This document shows positions 35,465 to 44,200 of a stretch of DNA of 64,000 nt, one piece after another. Origin of the DNA: Paenibacillus peoriae (lineage in GTDB: Bacteria > Bacillota > Bacilli > Paenibacillales > Paenibacillaceae). Where the stretch lies: the NCBI RefSeq assembly GCF_022531965.1, contig NZ_CP092831.1:1640001-1704000 (forward strand). Direction: 5' to 3'. Both the position numbers and the translations under genes were made by a program. The stretch's first letter is position 1. Each line of letters begins with the position of its first letter. The notes below the pieces were generated by a model. The model ran no database searches. It worked only from the letters and a program-made list of their open reading frames with translations, and had not been told where the DNA came from.

Positions 35465-37006
35465 TTGCGCAAAATATATATATTTGACACAACGTTGAGA
35501 GACGGAGAACAGTCACCTGGCGTGAACTTGAATACTCGTGAAAAAGTGGAGATCGCTCATCAGTTGGAGAAGCTGGGAATTGATCGTATGGAGGCTGGGT
35601 TCCCGGCTGCTTCTCCGGGTGATCTGGCAGCTGTTAATGCAGTAGCAAAAGCTGTAAAAAATTCGACGGTGATTGGTCTTTCGCGTGCAAGGGAACAGGA
35701 TATTGATGCAGTTCGCGAGGCACTCAAGGGAGCTCAGGACCCGTGTATCCATATCTTTTTGGCAACCTCTCCTATTCACCGTCAACATAAGCTGCGGATG
35801 GAGAAGGCACAGGTTTTGGAAACTGCTCGTGCTGCCATACGCTATGGGTTGAAATATTTGCCTAAAGTGGAGTTTTCCTTGGAAGATGCAGGCCGTACAG
35901 AGCTTGAATTTGTGGTTGAAATGGTCACCATGGCTGTACAAGAAGGGGCTTCTGTCGTCAATATTCCAGATACGGTAGGTTACTTGACACCCTATGAGTA
36001 TGGAAATATATTCAAACATATTAAGGAAAATGTAGTCGATGTGGAGAAGATTCAATTGAGTGCACATTGCCACAATGACCTGGGAATGGCTACTGCTAAT
36101 ACACTTGCTGCCATCCTGAACGGCGCGGATCAGATCGAGGGAACCATTAACGGTATCGGTGAACGTGCTGGAAACACGGCCATTGAGGAAATCGCCATGG
36201 CACTGGAGACGAGACAGGAATTTTTCCAGGCCAAAACGTCTCTTCAATTGTCTGAAATTGCGCGCACGAGCCGTTTGGTTAGCCGTTTGACGGGGATGGT
36301 AGTGCCGGGCAACAAGGCAATTGTTGGAGCCAACGCTTTTGCGCACGAATCAGGTATTCATCAAGACGGCATGCTGAAAGAGAAAACGACTTATGAAATC
36401 ATGACACCAGAAAGTATCGGTCTGAAAGAAAGCAAGCTGGTACTTGGTAAGCACTCAGGTCGTCATGCTTTCCGTGAGCGTTTGATCGAGTTGGGCTACG
36501 AATTGAACGAAGAAGATCTGAATCGCGCCTTTGGGCAGTTCAAGGATTTGGCTGATAAGAAAAAGGAAGTTTCGGACGATGATATTTTGGCATTGCTGGA
36601 AGAAAAATTGGCTGATGCACCTGAAGTCTTCAAGCTGGAAACGATTTTTGTTACCTACGGGAATAAGGCTACGCCTTCCGCACAAGTGCGTCTGGTTAAC
36701 GATGAAGATCAGGTTATTGAGACAGAAGCTGAAGGAAATGGTTCAGTCGATGCGATCTATAATGCGATTGATCAAGCCAGCGGTGAGAGCGTTGTACTTT
36801 CAGATTACTCCATCAAGTCTGTTACCCATGGTAAGGACGCTCTGGGTGAAGTCCATGTAGTGCTGACGCAAAACGAACTGTCTGTACAGGGACGCGGGGT
36901 AAGCACCGATATTCTGGAAGCAAGTGCTCGGGCTTACGTGGATGCGCTGAATGGTTTAATCGACAAGCGTAAAAACTACAGTAATCGCGTAGATTATAAA
37001 TCTTAG
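35465..37006 (+). CDS. leuA: 2-isopropylmalate synthase
   Basis: 513 residues from TTG 35465, which has GAGGAGGTG upstream; the longer frame from 35396 runs back through the hairpin. First committed step to leucine: acetyl-CoA plus 2-oxoisovalerate. TIM barrel with FDTTLRDGEQSPGVNLNTRE (metal-binding Asp), SAHCHNDLGMATANTLAA (His-x-His), and the C-terminal regulatory domain from about residue 390 (VFKLETIFVTYGNKATPSAQ) that gives leucine feedback. Its end carries a strong terminator. Confidence 0.96.
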   Translation: MRKIYIFDTTLRDGEQSPGVNLNTREKVEIAHQLEKLGIDRMEAGFPAASPGDLAAVNAVAKAVKNSTVIGLSRAREQDIDAVREALKGAQDPCIHIFLATSPIHRQHKLRMEKAQVLETARAAIRYGLKYLPKVEFSLEDAGRTELEFVVEMVTMAVQEGASVVNIPDTVGYLTPYEYGNIFKHIKENVVDVEKIQLSAHCHNDLGMATANTLAAILNGADQIEGTINGIGERAGNTAIEEIAMALETRQEFFQAKTSLQLSEIARTSRLVSRLTGMVVPGNKAIVGANAFAHESGIHQDGMLKEKTTYEIMTPESIGLKESKLVLGKHSGRHAFRERLIELGYELNEEDLNRAFGQFKDLADKKKEVSDDDILALLEEKLADAPEVFKLETIFVTYGNKATPSAQVRLVNDEDQVIETEAEGNGSVDAIYNAIDQASGESVVLSDYSIKSVTHGKDALGEVHVVLTQNELSVQGRGVSTDILEASARAYVDALNGLIDKRKNYSNRVDYKS

Positions 37007-37034
37007 TTTTTATGCAGACTTAAGAGTTGGGTTT

Positions 37035-37070
37035 ACAGGATCGGGTTTTTTCGGTCCTGTTTTCTTTTTT
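37035..37070 (+). terminator. Intrinsic terminator after leuA
   Basis: ACAGGATCG (37035-37043) and CGGTCCTGT (37052-37060), one G-T pair, then TTTTCTTTTTT. It separates leuA from leuB. Confidence 0.85.
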
Positions 37071-37209
37071 TCTGATGAAGAAACCAGCTTATAGGCTGTG
37101 CCTATTGAATTGATAGATTCTATATCTTGGTCAAAGCCCTGCCATATATGTTACAAAGAAGGTATGAAAAATACGGTTGTATGGCTGTATAACAAGAGGA
37201 GTGTACGTG

Positions 37210-38286
37210 ATGGCAGACGTTAAAAAAATTGCGGTAATAGCGGGAGATGGAATTGGACCTGAAGTGGTCGCAGAGGCAGAGAAAATTTTGAAACGTACGG
37301 AAGAAGTATTCGGCTTTTCATTTGAAACGGAGCATGCGCTGTTCGGCGGGATTGCCATTGATAAGAAGGGCACACCATTACCGGAAGAAACACTGGCAGT
37401 ATGTCAGTCTGCAGATGCTGTTCTGCTGGGAGCGGTAGGAGGGCCACAATGGGACAACAATCCAAAGGAACTTCGTCCTGAAACCGGACTGCTGGGCATT
37501 CGCAAAGAGCTCGGTCTGTTTTCGAATCTTCGTCCTGCTGTCGTCTTTGACTGTCTCAAGGACGCGTCTACATTGAAACCGGAAGTGTTGGAAGGAACGG
37601 ACCTGATCGTGGTGCGCGAACTGACGGGCGGCATTTATTTCGGCGAGAAGTTCAGACGAGAAAGTCCTCAGGGTGAGGAAGCAGTTGATACTTGCGCATA
37701 TAATGTAACAGAAGTAGAGCGTATCGTGCGCCAATCTTTCGAAATTGCACAAAAACGTCGCAAAAAACTTGCATCGGTGGATAAGGCTAATGTACTGGAA
37801 ACTTCCCGTTTATGGCGTGAAGTAGTGAACCGGGTTGCTGTAGACTACCCGGATGTCGAGCTGGAGCATGTATTGGTTGATAACTGCGCCATGCAATTGC
37901 TGCGTCGTCCATCTAGCTTCGACGTCATCGTGACGGAAAATATGTTTGGTGACATTCTCAGTGATGAAGCGGCTATGCTGACTGGATCCATCGGCATGCT
38001 CTCCTCCGCATCACTGGGAGAAGGCAGCTTCGGCCTATACGAGCCGGTACATGGCTCTGCGCCTGACATTGCAGGCCAAGGCCTGGCGAATCCCATTGCA
38101 ACGATTTTGTCCGTTGCTTTGATGTTCCGTCTTACCTTCGGGTACGAGAAAGCAGCAGATGCCATTGAGAAAGCCGTAGCTGAGGTACTGGATGCAGGGC
38201 ACCGTACGGCGGATATTGCGGTGGATAAATCTCAAGCAATCTCGACAACTCAAATGGGTGATCTGATCGCTGCAGCTATTCGCTAA
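37210..38286 (+). CDS. leuB: 3-isopropylmalate dehydrogenase
   Basis: 358 residues from ATG 37210 behind AAGAGGAGTGTACG. Oxidises and decarboxylates 3-isopropylmalate with [23 protein letters not shown], the substrate loop [33 protein letters not shown] (metal site) and [20 protein letters not shown] are all family marks. It follows a terminator and therefore seems to have its own promoter or to depend on readthrough. leuC and leuD are not next to it. Confidence 0.96.
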   Translation: MADVKKIAVIAGDGIGPEVVAEAEKILKRTEEVFGFSFETEHALFGGIAIDKKGTPLPEETLAVCQSADAVLLGAVGGPQWDNNPKELRPETGLLGIRKELGLFSNLRPAVVFDCLKDASTLKPEVLEGTDLIVVRELTGGIYFGEKFRRESPQGEEAVDTCAYNVTEVERIVRQSFEIAQKRRKKLASVDKANVLETSRLWREVVNRVAVDYPDVELEHVLVDNCAMQLLRRPSSFDVIVTENMFGDILSDEAAMLTGSIGMLSSASLGEGSFGLYEPVHGSAPDIAGQGLANPIATILSVALMFRLTFGYEKAADAIEKAVAEVLDAGHRTADIAVDKSQAISTTQMGDLIAAAIR

Positions 38287-38376
38287 AAGCTCCGTAAATG
38301 CACCCGTTCTGAAAAAAAGCTTCCTATTATATAGTAAGGTTATACAGTCTGGCTTTTTGGCAAATGTTTAGCACAG

Positions 38377-38405
38377 TAGCTCCTGAGCAATCAGGGGCTA
38401 TTTGT
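38377..38405 (+). terminator. Hairpin after leuB
   Basis: TAGCTCCTGA (38377-38386) and TCAGGGGCTA (38391-38400) with loop GCAA, followed by TTTGT. One G-T pair. Confidence 0.75.
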
Positions 38406-38453
38406 ATATTCAAAGGTTCAAAATGTGAATAAAATATGAATTTTTAAGCTAGT

Positions 38454-38468
38454 TTAAAATAATTATAA
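38454..38468. promoter_or_regulatory. PerR-type operator
   Basis: TTAAAATAATTATAA differs at one position from the PerR box TTATAATNATTATAA. It ends 19 bases before the -35 of the peroxiredoxin promoter. PerR is the Fur-family peroxide sensor of Firmicutes. Confidence 0.6.
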
Positions 38469-38487
38469 AAAAGTAATGGTTACAATA

Positions 38488-38516
38488 TTGACTTTGATTT
38501 CAGCGAATGATAACAT
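38488..38516 (+). promoter_or_regulatory. Promoter of the peroxiredoxin gene
   Basis: TTGACT at 38488-38493 and TAACAT at 38511-38516, 17 bases apart, 93 bases before the start codon. Confidence 0.55.
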
Positions 38517-38609
38517 TTATCAAGTAAGTTGTTGTTTATTACAATACAGATGATTGAGGAAAGCACATGTGGTGTTTTTCTTACATATTTTAAAGGAGGA
38601 TTTCATATT

Positions 38610-39149
38610 ATGGCAGAAAGATTGGTAGGAAGACCCGCCCCTGATTTTGCATTGGAAACAGTGACTGGAGACGGTCAAGAATTTGGTTCGGTGAAGCTTT
38701 CCGATTACCGTGGCAAGTGGCTCGTATTTTTCTTCTATCCACTGGATTTCACTTTTGTGTGCCCTACGGAAATTACAGCATTGAGCGATGCTGCTGACCA
38801 ATTCAAAGAGCTGGATACTGAAATTCTGGGTATCAGTGTAGACTCCGTGCACAGTCACAAAGCATGGATCAACACAGCTAAAGAAAACAACGGTCTAGGC
38901 AAACTGAACTTCCCATTGGCTTCTGACATCACGAAAAAAACAGCAAGCGATTATGGCGTTCTGATCGAAGAAGAAGGCGTTGCATTGCGCGGCTTGTTCA
39001 TCATTGATCCAGAAGGCGAATTGAAATATCAAGTGGTTAACCACAACGATGTAGGTCGCAGTGTAGAAGAAACATTGCGTGTACTGCAAGCTTTGCAATC
39101 CGGTGGCTTGTGCCCAATGAACTGGAAACCAGGCGATCAAAATCTGTAA
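38610..39149 (+). CDS. 2-Cys peroxiredoxin (AhpC/Tsa family, YkuU-like)
   Basis: 179 residues from ATG 38610 behind AAAGGAGGATTTC. Reduces hydrogen peroxide and alkyl hydroperoxides in the cytosol. The peroxidatic Cys 51 lies in YPLDFTFVCPTEIT and the resolving Cys 168 in SGGLCPMNWKPGD; the extended C-terminal arm makes it a typical 2-Cys enzyme of the Prx1/AhpC subfamily. The reductant (thioredoxin or AhpF) is not encoded nearby. Own promoter with an adjoining PerR-like box, own terminator, so a monocistronic stress gene. Confidence 0.93.
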   Translation: MAERLVGRPAPDFALETVTGDGQEFGSVKLSDYRGKWLVFFFYPLDFTFVCPTEITALSDAADQFKELDTEILGISVDSVHSHKAWINTAKENNGLGKLNFPLASDITKKTASDYGVLIEEEGVALRGLFIIDPEGELKYQVVNHNDVGRSVEETLRVLQALQSGGLCPMNWKPGDQNL

Positions 39150-39183
39150 TATAAGCTTCACAAGTTGAAATTAATTAAACAAA

Positions 39184-39226
39184 CAAGCCCCCAACTAGCG
39201 GTTACTCTACCGTTATTGGGGGCTTG
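39184..39226 (+). terminator. Strong hairpin after the peroxiredoxin gene
   Basis: CAAGCCCCCAA (39184-39194) pairs with TTGGGGGCTTG (39216-39226); inside, CGGT and ACCG continue the helix. No long T-run follows, but the stem is very stable. Confidence 0.75.
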
Positions 39227-39412
39227 CTTGCCTGCTCTGTGCAGCGGAAAATGTGAGGACAGCCTGTTTAATGAGGCAACGCAGAGTGAGGTAACAAATA
39301 ATTATGGAAATGTTGTTGTGTTCTGGAGGAATTTTGCCTGGCGAAAGCGAATAAGGTATTGTAGAAGATAAGCAAGGCAGAACAGGTTTTGTTCAGAGGA
39401 GGCTGAGCCCGG

Positions 39413-39829
39413 ATGAGTTATTGCTGTGGAGCAAGCATGGTAGGAACCAAGGGAACGCTGAAGCATTACCGCACCCAAGTTCATAATGTTCCTTTGCTGT
39501 TTTGCCCGGTATGTCGTCGCATTGAAGTTCATTATAAAGTCGAAAATGAGTATGAAATTTTGGCTGAATATGCACATGGAGATGGGGCAAGCGAGATTGA
39601 TTTTCAGGATTATGTCATGGAAGACGATGATACGATATTTGAAAATTGTGTGAATCGTGAAAGTGAAGATGCGTTTGAAATTGTGAAGCGTCAAATTGAC
39701 ATATCCCTGGATTTATTGATGGTAGCCAAACAGATGAATGATGAAAAATGGCAGGGAGAGCTTAAGAGAAGACTGGCCGTTATGAGCCAAAGACGATCCC
39801 GGCTTCAACATAATAAGAGCGGCAGTTGA
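39413..39829 (+). CDS. Hypothetical protein with zinc-ribbon-like N-terminus
   Basis: 138 residues from ATG 39413, with GAGGAGG about 11 bases upstream. The N-terminus has MSYCCGASMVGTKGTLKHYR and LLFCPVCRRIEVHYKVE, i.e. two cysteine pairs about 25 residues apart, which could hold one zinc ion. The middle is acidic (HGDGASEIDFQDYVMEDDDT), the C-terminus a helix with RRLAVMSQRRSRLQH. No partner domain. Not recognised beyond similarity to other short Paenibacillus proteins. Ends just before a perfect 22-bp hairpin. Confidence 0.68.
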   Translation: MSYCCGASMVGTKGTLKHYRTQVHNVPLLFCPVCRRIEVHYKVENEYEILAEYAHGDGASEIDFQDYVMEDDDTIFENCVNRESEDAFEIVKRQIDISLDLLMVAKQMNDEKWQGELKRRLAVMSQRRSRLQHNKSGS

Positions 39830-39832
39830 CAT

Positions 39833-39883
39833 CCTACACACCAAAGAAGCTCTCAATTCTGGAGAGCTTCTTTGGTGTGTAGG
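39833..39883. terminator. Perfect 22-bp hairpin
   Basis: The 22 bases at 39833-39854 (from CCTACACACC to GAAGCTCTC) are exactly complementary to 39862-39883, loop AATTCTG. There is no T-run. Most likely the terminator of the preceding gene. Confidence 0.75.
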
Positions 39884-39964
39884 GCGCTTGTTCCTAACTT
39901 CATTTTTCATTTTGGTAATGTTGCGCAGATATTATGACGAAAGAAAACAGGATAAAAATTTGGA

Positions 39965-39971
39965 TTCGACA
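39965..39971 (-). promoter_or_regulatory. Possible Spo0A box core upstream of the histidine kinase
   Basis: TTCGACA here reads TGTCGAA on the minus strand, the core of the 0A box. It lies about 200 bases before the kinase gene. A single 7-base match occurs by chance easily. Confidence 0.25.
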
Positions 39972-40166
39972 CTTTTTCCGATTGACTGCGATCCTTAATC
40001 TTGTCTATCATAAAATAAGACTGGAATTGGAAAGAGATGGTCGGATTTCTGTGTAACTGTTTTCTACACCATTGAAGGGTAGTCGATAGATGCCTTTCTT
40101 TTCTTCAAGATTATTACGCGTCCGATACGGCCAGTTTGTCATTCCGAAACAAGGGGGAAGCCTGGC

Positions 40167-41270
40167 ATGATCAGTGAATTCCAAGAAGCCTTGCTTGATA
40201 CCGTGGGAGCTTGTCCTTCCACACAGATCGCCAATAACAAGTATGAAAATGTGCTGGAGAACCTGGATAGTGGTATCATGCTGTTTGACAGTGACGGGGT
40301 ACTGACCTTTATTAACGTGCAAATGGCGAAATTGCTGGAGCTACCACGGAGTTCGCTAGCAGGTCGCAATTTGATGCAAATTTTGCATCATCCTGAGTTA
40401 AGCCGGTTTAAGAAGAAGAAAATCATGCGGATTTATAAAGAAACTATCTTTCATAGAAAGCGCTATCATGAGTTAATTGATGAGTATGGTCGGCATTGGT
40501 TGATAACAGTAACCTATGGTGATCAGATGGATGGCGATTTTTTGTTTAGCGTCAAGGATGTGTCGGATTATAAGCAGATTGAGCAGACAGCATATCAAAA
40601 CGATAAGCTGGCGATGCTGGGACGCATCTCGGCCTCTATTGCTCATGAAATTCGTAACCCGCTTACCGCAATCCGGGGCTTTATTCAATTGCTTCGACCG
40701 CATTTGGTGGAGTTGGGCAGGGATGAGTATGCCCGCATTATATTAACAGAAATTGATCGTGCGAACGACATTATTTATGAGTTCTTAAATTCGTCCAAGC
40801 CTTCGGCTCCGCAAAAAACGGCTGTATCTGTGATGGGGCTGCTGAAAGAAGTAGTGATGCTGACAGAAAGCGAAGCATTGATGAAGGGTTGCCAGATTGC
40901 ATTGGACGAAAATGATGAGCTCATGAAGGTTTCCATTGATGTGAAGCAGATTAAGCAGGTTATTCTCAATATGATTAAAAATGCAATGGATGCCATTGAA
41001 AGCATGGGTGGGGAACGAGAGGGCTGCATCGATATTCATACAGTGCTTGAGGGCAATTATGTCCACATTTGTATTGAAGATAACGGATTAGGTATGGATC
41101 ACAATACATTGACGCGTTTATTTGATCCTTTTTTTACAACAAAAGAAAGTGGAACCGGGTTGGGATTGGCTGTGAGCTATCGAATTATCAAAAATCACGG
41201 AGGTTTCATACATGTAGACAGTAAACATGGAAGTGGCACACAATTCAAAATCACGCTTCCTGTAGTTTAA
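40167..41270 (+). CDS. PAS-domain sensor histidine kinase (sporulation-kinase-like orphan)
   Basis: 367 residues from ATG 40167 behind AAGGGGGAAGCC. No membrane segment. A PAS domain (residues about 25-140: YENVLENLDSGIMLFDSDGV, ELPRSSLAGRNLMQI, WLITVTYGD, VKDVSDYKQIEQ), then the HisKA domain with the phosphorylated His 160 in ASIAHEIRNPLTAIRGF and the HATPase domain with N box (VILNMIKNAMDAIES), DNGLGMD and GTGLGLAVSYRIIKNHGG. The architecture is that of cytosolic Bacillales sporulation kinases such as KinE and KinA. No response regulator is adjacent, as expected for a phosphorelay kinase; this role is inference. Confidence 0.9.
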   Translation: MISEFQEALLDTVGACPSTQIANNKYENVLENLDSGIMLFDSDGVLTFINVQMAKLLELPRSSLAGRNLMQILHHPELSRFKKKKIMRIYKETIFHRKRYHELIDEYGRHWLITVTYGDQMDGDFLFSVKDVSDYKQIEQTAYQNDKLAMLGRISASIAHEIRNPLTAIRGFIQLLRPHLVELGRDEYARIILTEIDRANDIIYEFLNSSKPSAPQKTAVSVMGLLKEVVMLTESEALMKGCQIALDENDELMKVSIDVKQIKQVILNMIKNAMDAIESMGGEREGCIDIHTVLEGNYVHICIEDNGLGMDHNTLTRLFDPFFTTKESGTGLGLAVSYRIIKNHGGFIHVDSKHGSGTQFKITLPVV

Positions 41271-41611
41271 TATGGGGAGGTTTTCGCAGAGGGGTCCTGT
41301 ACATACTATTTCTTTTATGTTGTGCAGCGTTGGGGTATAGGTATCACCTTTTTGGAAAAGGTTATCTGAAGCGCATAATCTGACAAGATGATGCGCTTTT
41401 TTGGTGCTGTAAGCTCGGTTATTTGCGTAAATGCGAAAATGAATTCATGAATTTAAGACAAAAAAATGATTCACCTTTCACAGATTAAATGCTATTATAT
41501 ACCAGAATACAACATTATTTTTGATACTATAGACTTAAACAACGGCTTCCAAAGCTGTCAAACGTCTTAGATGATCGGAATCTCCGATATGCAGGGGGCT
41601 GAAGAGGCTGA
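41271..41611. other. 340-base intergenic region before the GGDEF-EAL gene
   Basis: Contains the kinase terminator (41369-41402), an AT-rich stretch with -10-like hexamers near 41492-41500, and a small hairpin ATCGGA-ATC-TCCGAT at 41574-41588 close to the next start. No gene seen. Confidence 0.55.
41369..41402 (+). terminator. Intrinsic terminator of the histidine kinase gene
   Basis: AAGCGCAT and ATGCGCTT enclose ATCT/AGAT with one mismatch; the T-run is at 41397-41402. Confidence 0.88.
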
Positions 41612-43753
41612 ATGAGTATACGGCTGGAAGTAAAAAAAACGATAGGTATCGGCATTGCTGCGATAGTTTTGTTTGTCTTGGTTCAGTTATTTCACGTAAC
41701 TTTGAATAAGATATACTCCCATAATGTTTTTTTCTTGTTATATCCGATCATAGGGTTTGCCTGTGCTGCGATTTGTTTTTCTATTTTTTATCAATCCTGG
41801 TCCGTTTTACTGGAACAGTTATCCTTGCAGAGACTTCTTATTGCCCCGACGTTTTTGGTGGCTGGTCTGCTTTACCTTGTTCATATTGTTTCGTTTAGTT
41901 TCGTAAGCCTGACGGACTTTGCTTTGTCTCCGGGCATTTCGTTATGGCTGCTGTTTGTAAATCGTGCCTTTACTTCTGTCTTGCTCTTATGTGTTTGTTT
42001 CCTCCCGTTTAGCAAGACGAAGTCTGAATACAAGACAGTGGCTTTGTGGGCAGGGATAGGCTGCACTTTGCTGATTCTAGGAGTTATTAAGATATTTGGT
42101 GCAGGCTTACCGGATCTACGTATACGATACGAAATAGGCAACCTGGGCTGGACGTTAAATCTGGCTGTCATGTTACTACTTGTGTTCACTTTTATTTTCG
42201 GGGTGCGAAAATATTGGAAAGTCCGCCCGGCGGAGTTGGGCATGTTGCTTATGGTTCGTGGAATTGGACTGTGTGTTGTGAGTCAGTTGTTCTATTTATT
42301 TTCTGAGCAAATGAGCGATATTAATCACCTATTGGGACTTTTGACCAACGCGATAGCATTCTATAACATGTTGAGCGGGCTGGTCCGGTTGATGGTTCTG
42401 GTTCCTTATCGTGAAAAGCAGGCAGCAGAATCTGAGTTTAATCACATTGCTTATAATGATGATATAACAGGACTCCCCAATCGTCGCCGCCTTTCCCAAC
42501 GTTTAGATAAAATATTGCGCAAATCATTGAAATCGGATGAGACAGTAGCACTTTTAGTTCTAAATATTGATCGTTTCAAGGCGATTAATGATTCGCTTGG
42601 ACATATGGCAGGAAATTATTTGCTGTATGCAGTAGGCGAACGCTTGGGGCATTTTAGCCATGAAGGGGAAGCTGTCTTTAGCATGGGCGGAGATGAATTT
42701 GCCTTTCTTCTAACGGGATACGAAGATACAGATGCTATGAGAAGTCGTATTGATGATATGGTGAAGCTGTTCGATCTGCCTTTCGATATTGATGGTGAGT
42801 CTTATCATGTGACGGTGAGCGTTGGTATAGCTTTGTACCCGTTGGATGCGAATCAGAGTGAACAGCTTATTCAGCAGGCGGATACGGCTGTACATAGTGC
42901 TAAAGAGCAGGGAGTGAATTTTCAGCGGTATGCTAGTTCGATGCAGATGCGAGCGCATGAAAGACTCCAGCTGGAAAATGATCTGCGGCGAGCGCTTGAA
43001 AATGAGGAATTTTCATTGGTGTATCAACCTCGTGTCCACCTGCAAAGTGGCGAGCTAACGAGTTTGGAGGCGCTGGTGCGTTGGAATCATCCTCATCGTG
43101 GGATGGTGATGCCAGGCGATTTTATTCCGGTGGCTGAAGAAAGTGGTTTAATTGTGCCCTTGGGGGAATGGGTGTTACGGGAGGCCTGTCTGCAAAATAA
43201 GCATTGGCAGGAGCTTGGGTACCCACCAATCCCGATTTCGGTCAATTTATCCATGCGCCAATTTCAGCAAAAAAAGCTGGTGGATGTAATTCGGGGCATT
43301 TTGACCTATACGGAACTTGAAGCACGCTATCTAGAGCTGGAGATTACCGAAAGTATGACCTTTGATAAGGATCGAGCCTTTGAACAGTTAAAAAAAATAA
43401 AGGCTATTGGTGTCGCAATCAGTATTGATGATTTTGGAACTGGCTATAGCTCATTGCATTATTTGAAGAATCTCCCGATTGATCGTCTAAAAATTGATCG
43501 TTCCTTTGTAAATGAGGTACTGGTCGACAGCAAAAATGCAGCAATTGTATCTACTATTGCCTCCATGGCTCACCATTTGAAGCTGAAGGTTACGGCTGAA
43601 GGGGTAGAAAATGAGGAGCAGCTTCATTTTTTGCAGGCACAAGATTGTCATGAGGGTCAGGGGTATTACTTTAGTCGCCCCATTCCGGCAGAAATCTTTG
43701 AAAAATTGTTTTTACGTGAACCTATGAATTGGCTGGCTCAGGATAGTATGTAG
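41612..43753 (+). CDS. Membrane-bound GGDEF-EAL cyclic-di-GMP protein
   Basis: 713 residues from ATG 41612. Residues 1-265 hold about eight membrane segments (a MASE-type sensor region). Residues about 285-445 are a GGDEF domain: TGLPNRRRLSQRLD, ALLVLNIDRFKAINDSLGHM and the intact active site SMGGDEFAFLL near 359-363. No R-x-x-D inhibitory site precedes it. Residues about 460-700 are an EAL domain with SLEALVRWNHP, LELEITESMTF, IDDFGTGYSSLHYLKNLPID, LKIDRSFV and TAEGVENEEQL, so the phosphodiesterase residues are present. Either activity or both are possible. Makes or breaks cyclic di-GMP in response to an unknown membrane signal. The gene stands alone. Confidence 0.92.
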   Translation: MSIRLEVKKTIGIGIAAIVLFVLVQLFHVTLNKIYSHNVFFLLYPIIGFACAAICFSIFYQSWSVLLEQLSLQRLLIAPTFLVAGLLYLVHIVSFSFVSLTDFALSPGISLWLLFVNRAFTSVLLLCVCFLPFSKTKSEYKTVALWAGIGCTLLILGVIKIFGAGLPDLRIRYEIGNLGWTLNLAVMLLLVFTFIFGVRKYWKVRPAELGMLLMVRGIGLCVVSQLFYLFSEQMSDINHLLGLLTNAIAFYNMLSGLVRLMVLVPYREKQAAESEFNHIAYNDDITGLPNRRRLSQRLDKILRKSLKSDETVALLVLNIDRFKAINDSLGHMAGNYLLYAVGERLGHFSHEGEAVFSMGGDEFAFLLTGYEDTDAMRSRIDDMVKLFDLPFDIDGESYHVTVSVGIALYPLDANQSEQLIQQADTAVHSAKEQGVNFQRYASSMQMRAHERLQLENDLRRALENEEFSLVYQPRVHLQSGELTSLEALVRWNHPHRGMVMPGDFIPVAEESGLIVPLGEWVLREACLQNKHWQELGYPPIPISVNLSMRQFQQKKLVDVIRGILTYTELEARYLELEITESMTFDKDRAFEQLKKIKAIGVAISIDDFGTGYSSLHYLKNLPIDRLKIDRSFVNEVLVDSKNAAIVSTIASMAHHLKLKVTAEGVENEEQLHFLQAQDCHEGQGYYFSRPIPAEIFEKLFLREPMNWLAQDSM

Positions 43754-43810
43754 TATGCTTGCATTTTGCTGAAAGGTAAGTTATACTAAATAACATCCTG
43801 ATTCAGCTGG

Positions 43811-43839
43811 TTGACGATAGGTTAAGCGTGCCATACATA
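43811..43839 (+). promoter_or_regulatory. Promoter of tRNA-Gly
   Basis: TTGACG at 43811-43816 and TACATA at 43834-43839, spaced by 17 bases, 21 bases before the tRNA. Confidence 0.6.
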
Positions 43840-43860
43840 AGAATCGAGATATTATAAAAT

Positions 43861-43931
43861 GCGGGTGTAGTTCAATGGTAGAACTTCAGCCTTCCAAGCT
43901 GATAGCGTGGGTTCGATTCCCATCACCCGCT
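43861..43931 (+). tRNA. tRNA-Gly (anticodon TCC)
   Basis: Acceptor GCGGGTG/CACCCGC, D-arm GTTCAATGGTAGAAC, anticodon stem TCAGC/GCTGA around loop CTTCCAA (anticodon TCC), T-arm GTGGG TTCGATT CCCAT, discriminator T. Length 71 bases, no CCA encoded. Single gene with its own terminator. Confidence 0.96.
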
Positions 43932-43950
43932 TACTATTTTAAGAAGTTCG

Positions 43951-43980
43951 AAACCCTTGTGACGCAAGGGTTTTTGTTTT
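43951..43980 (+). terminator. Terminator of tRNA-Gly
   Basis: AAACCCTTG (43951-43959), loop TGACG, CAAGGGTTT (43965-43973), then TTGTTTT. Confidence 0.9.
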
Positions 43981-44200
43981 GTTTGGAGTAGATAAATACA
44001 TTATAGCCGGGGTGCCAATGGGGTATCACGGCTTTTTGCGTTCTTACGAACTATTTTTACATTGCCACACAAAATAAAATATAAAACATTTAGCTTATAT
44101 GCTATAAATAAACAGATAAAAAGAACTATTTACCATTTACTAAAAAATAAGTATAGTCGCATTGTTGGGATTTAACTTAAAAAAGGATGGTGTAGCTGCA

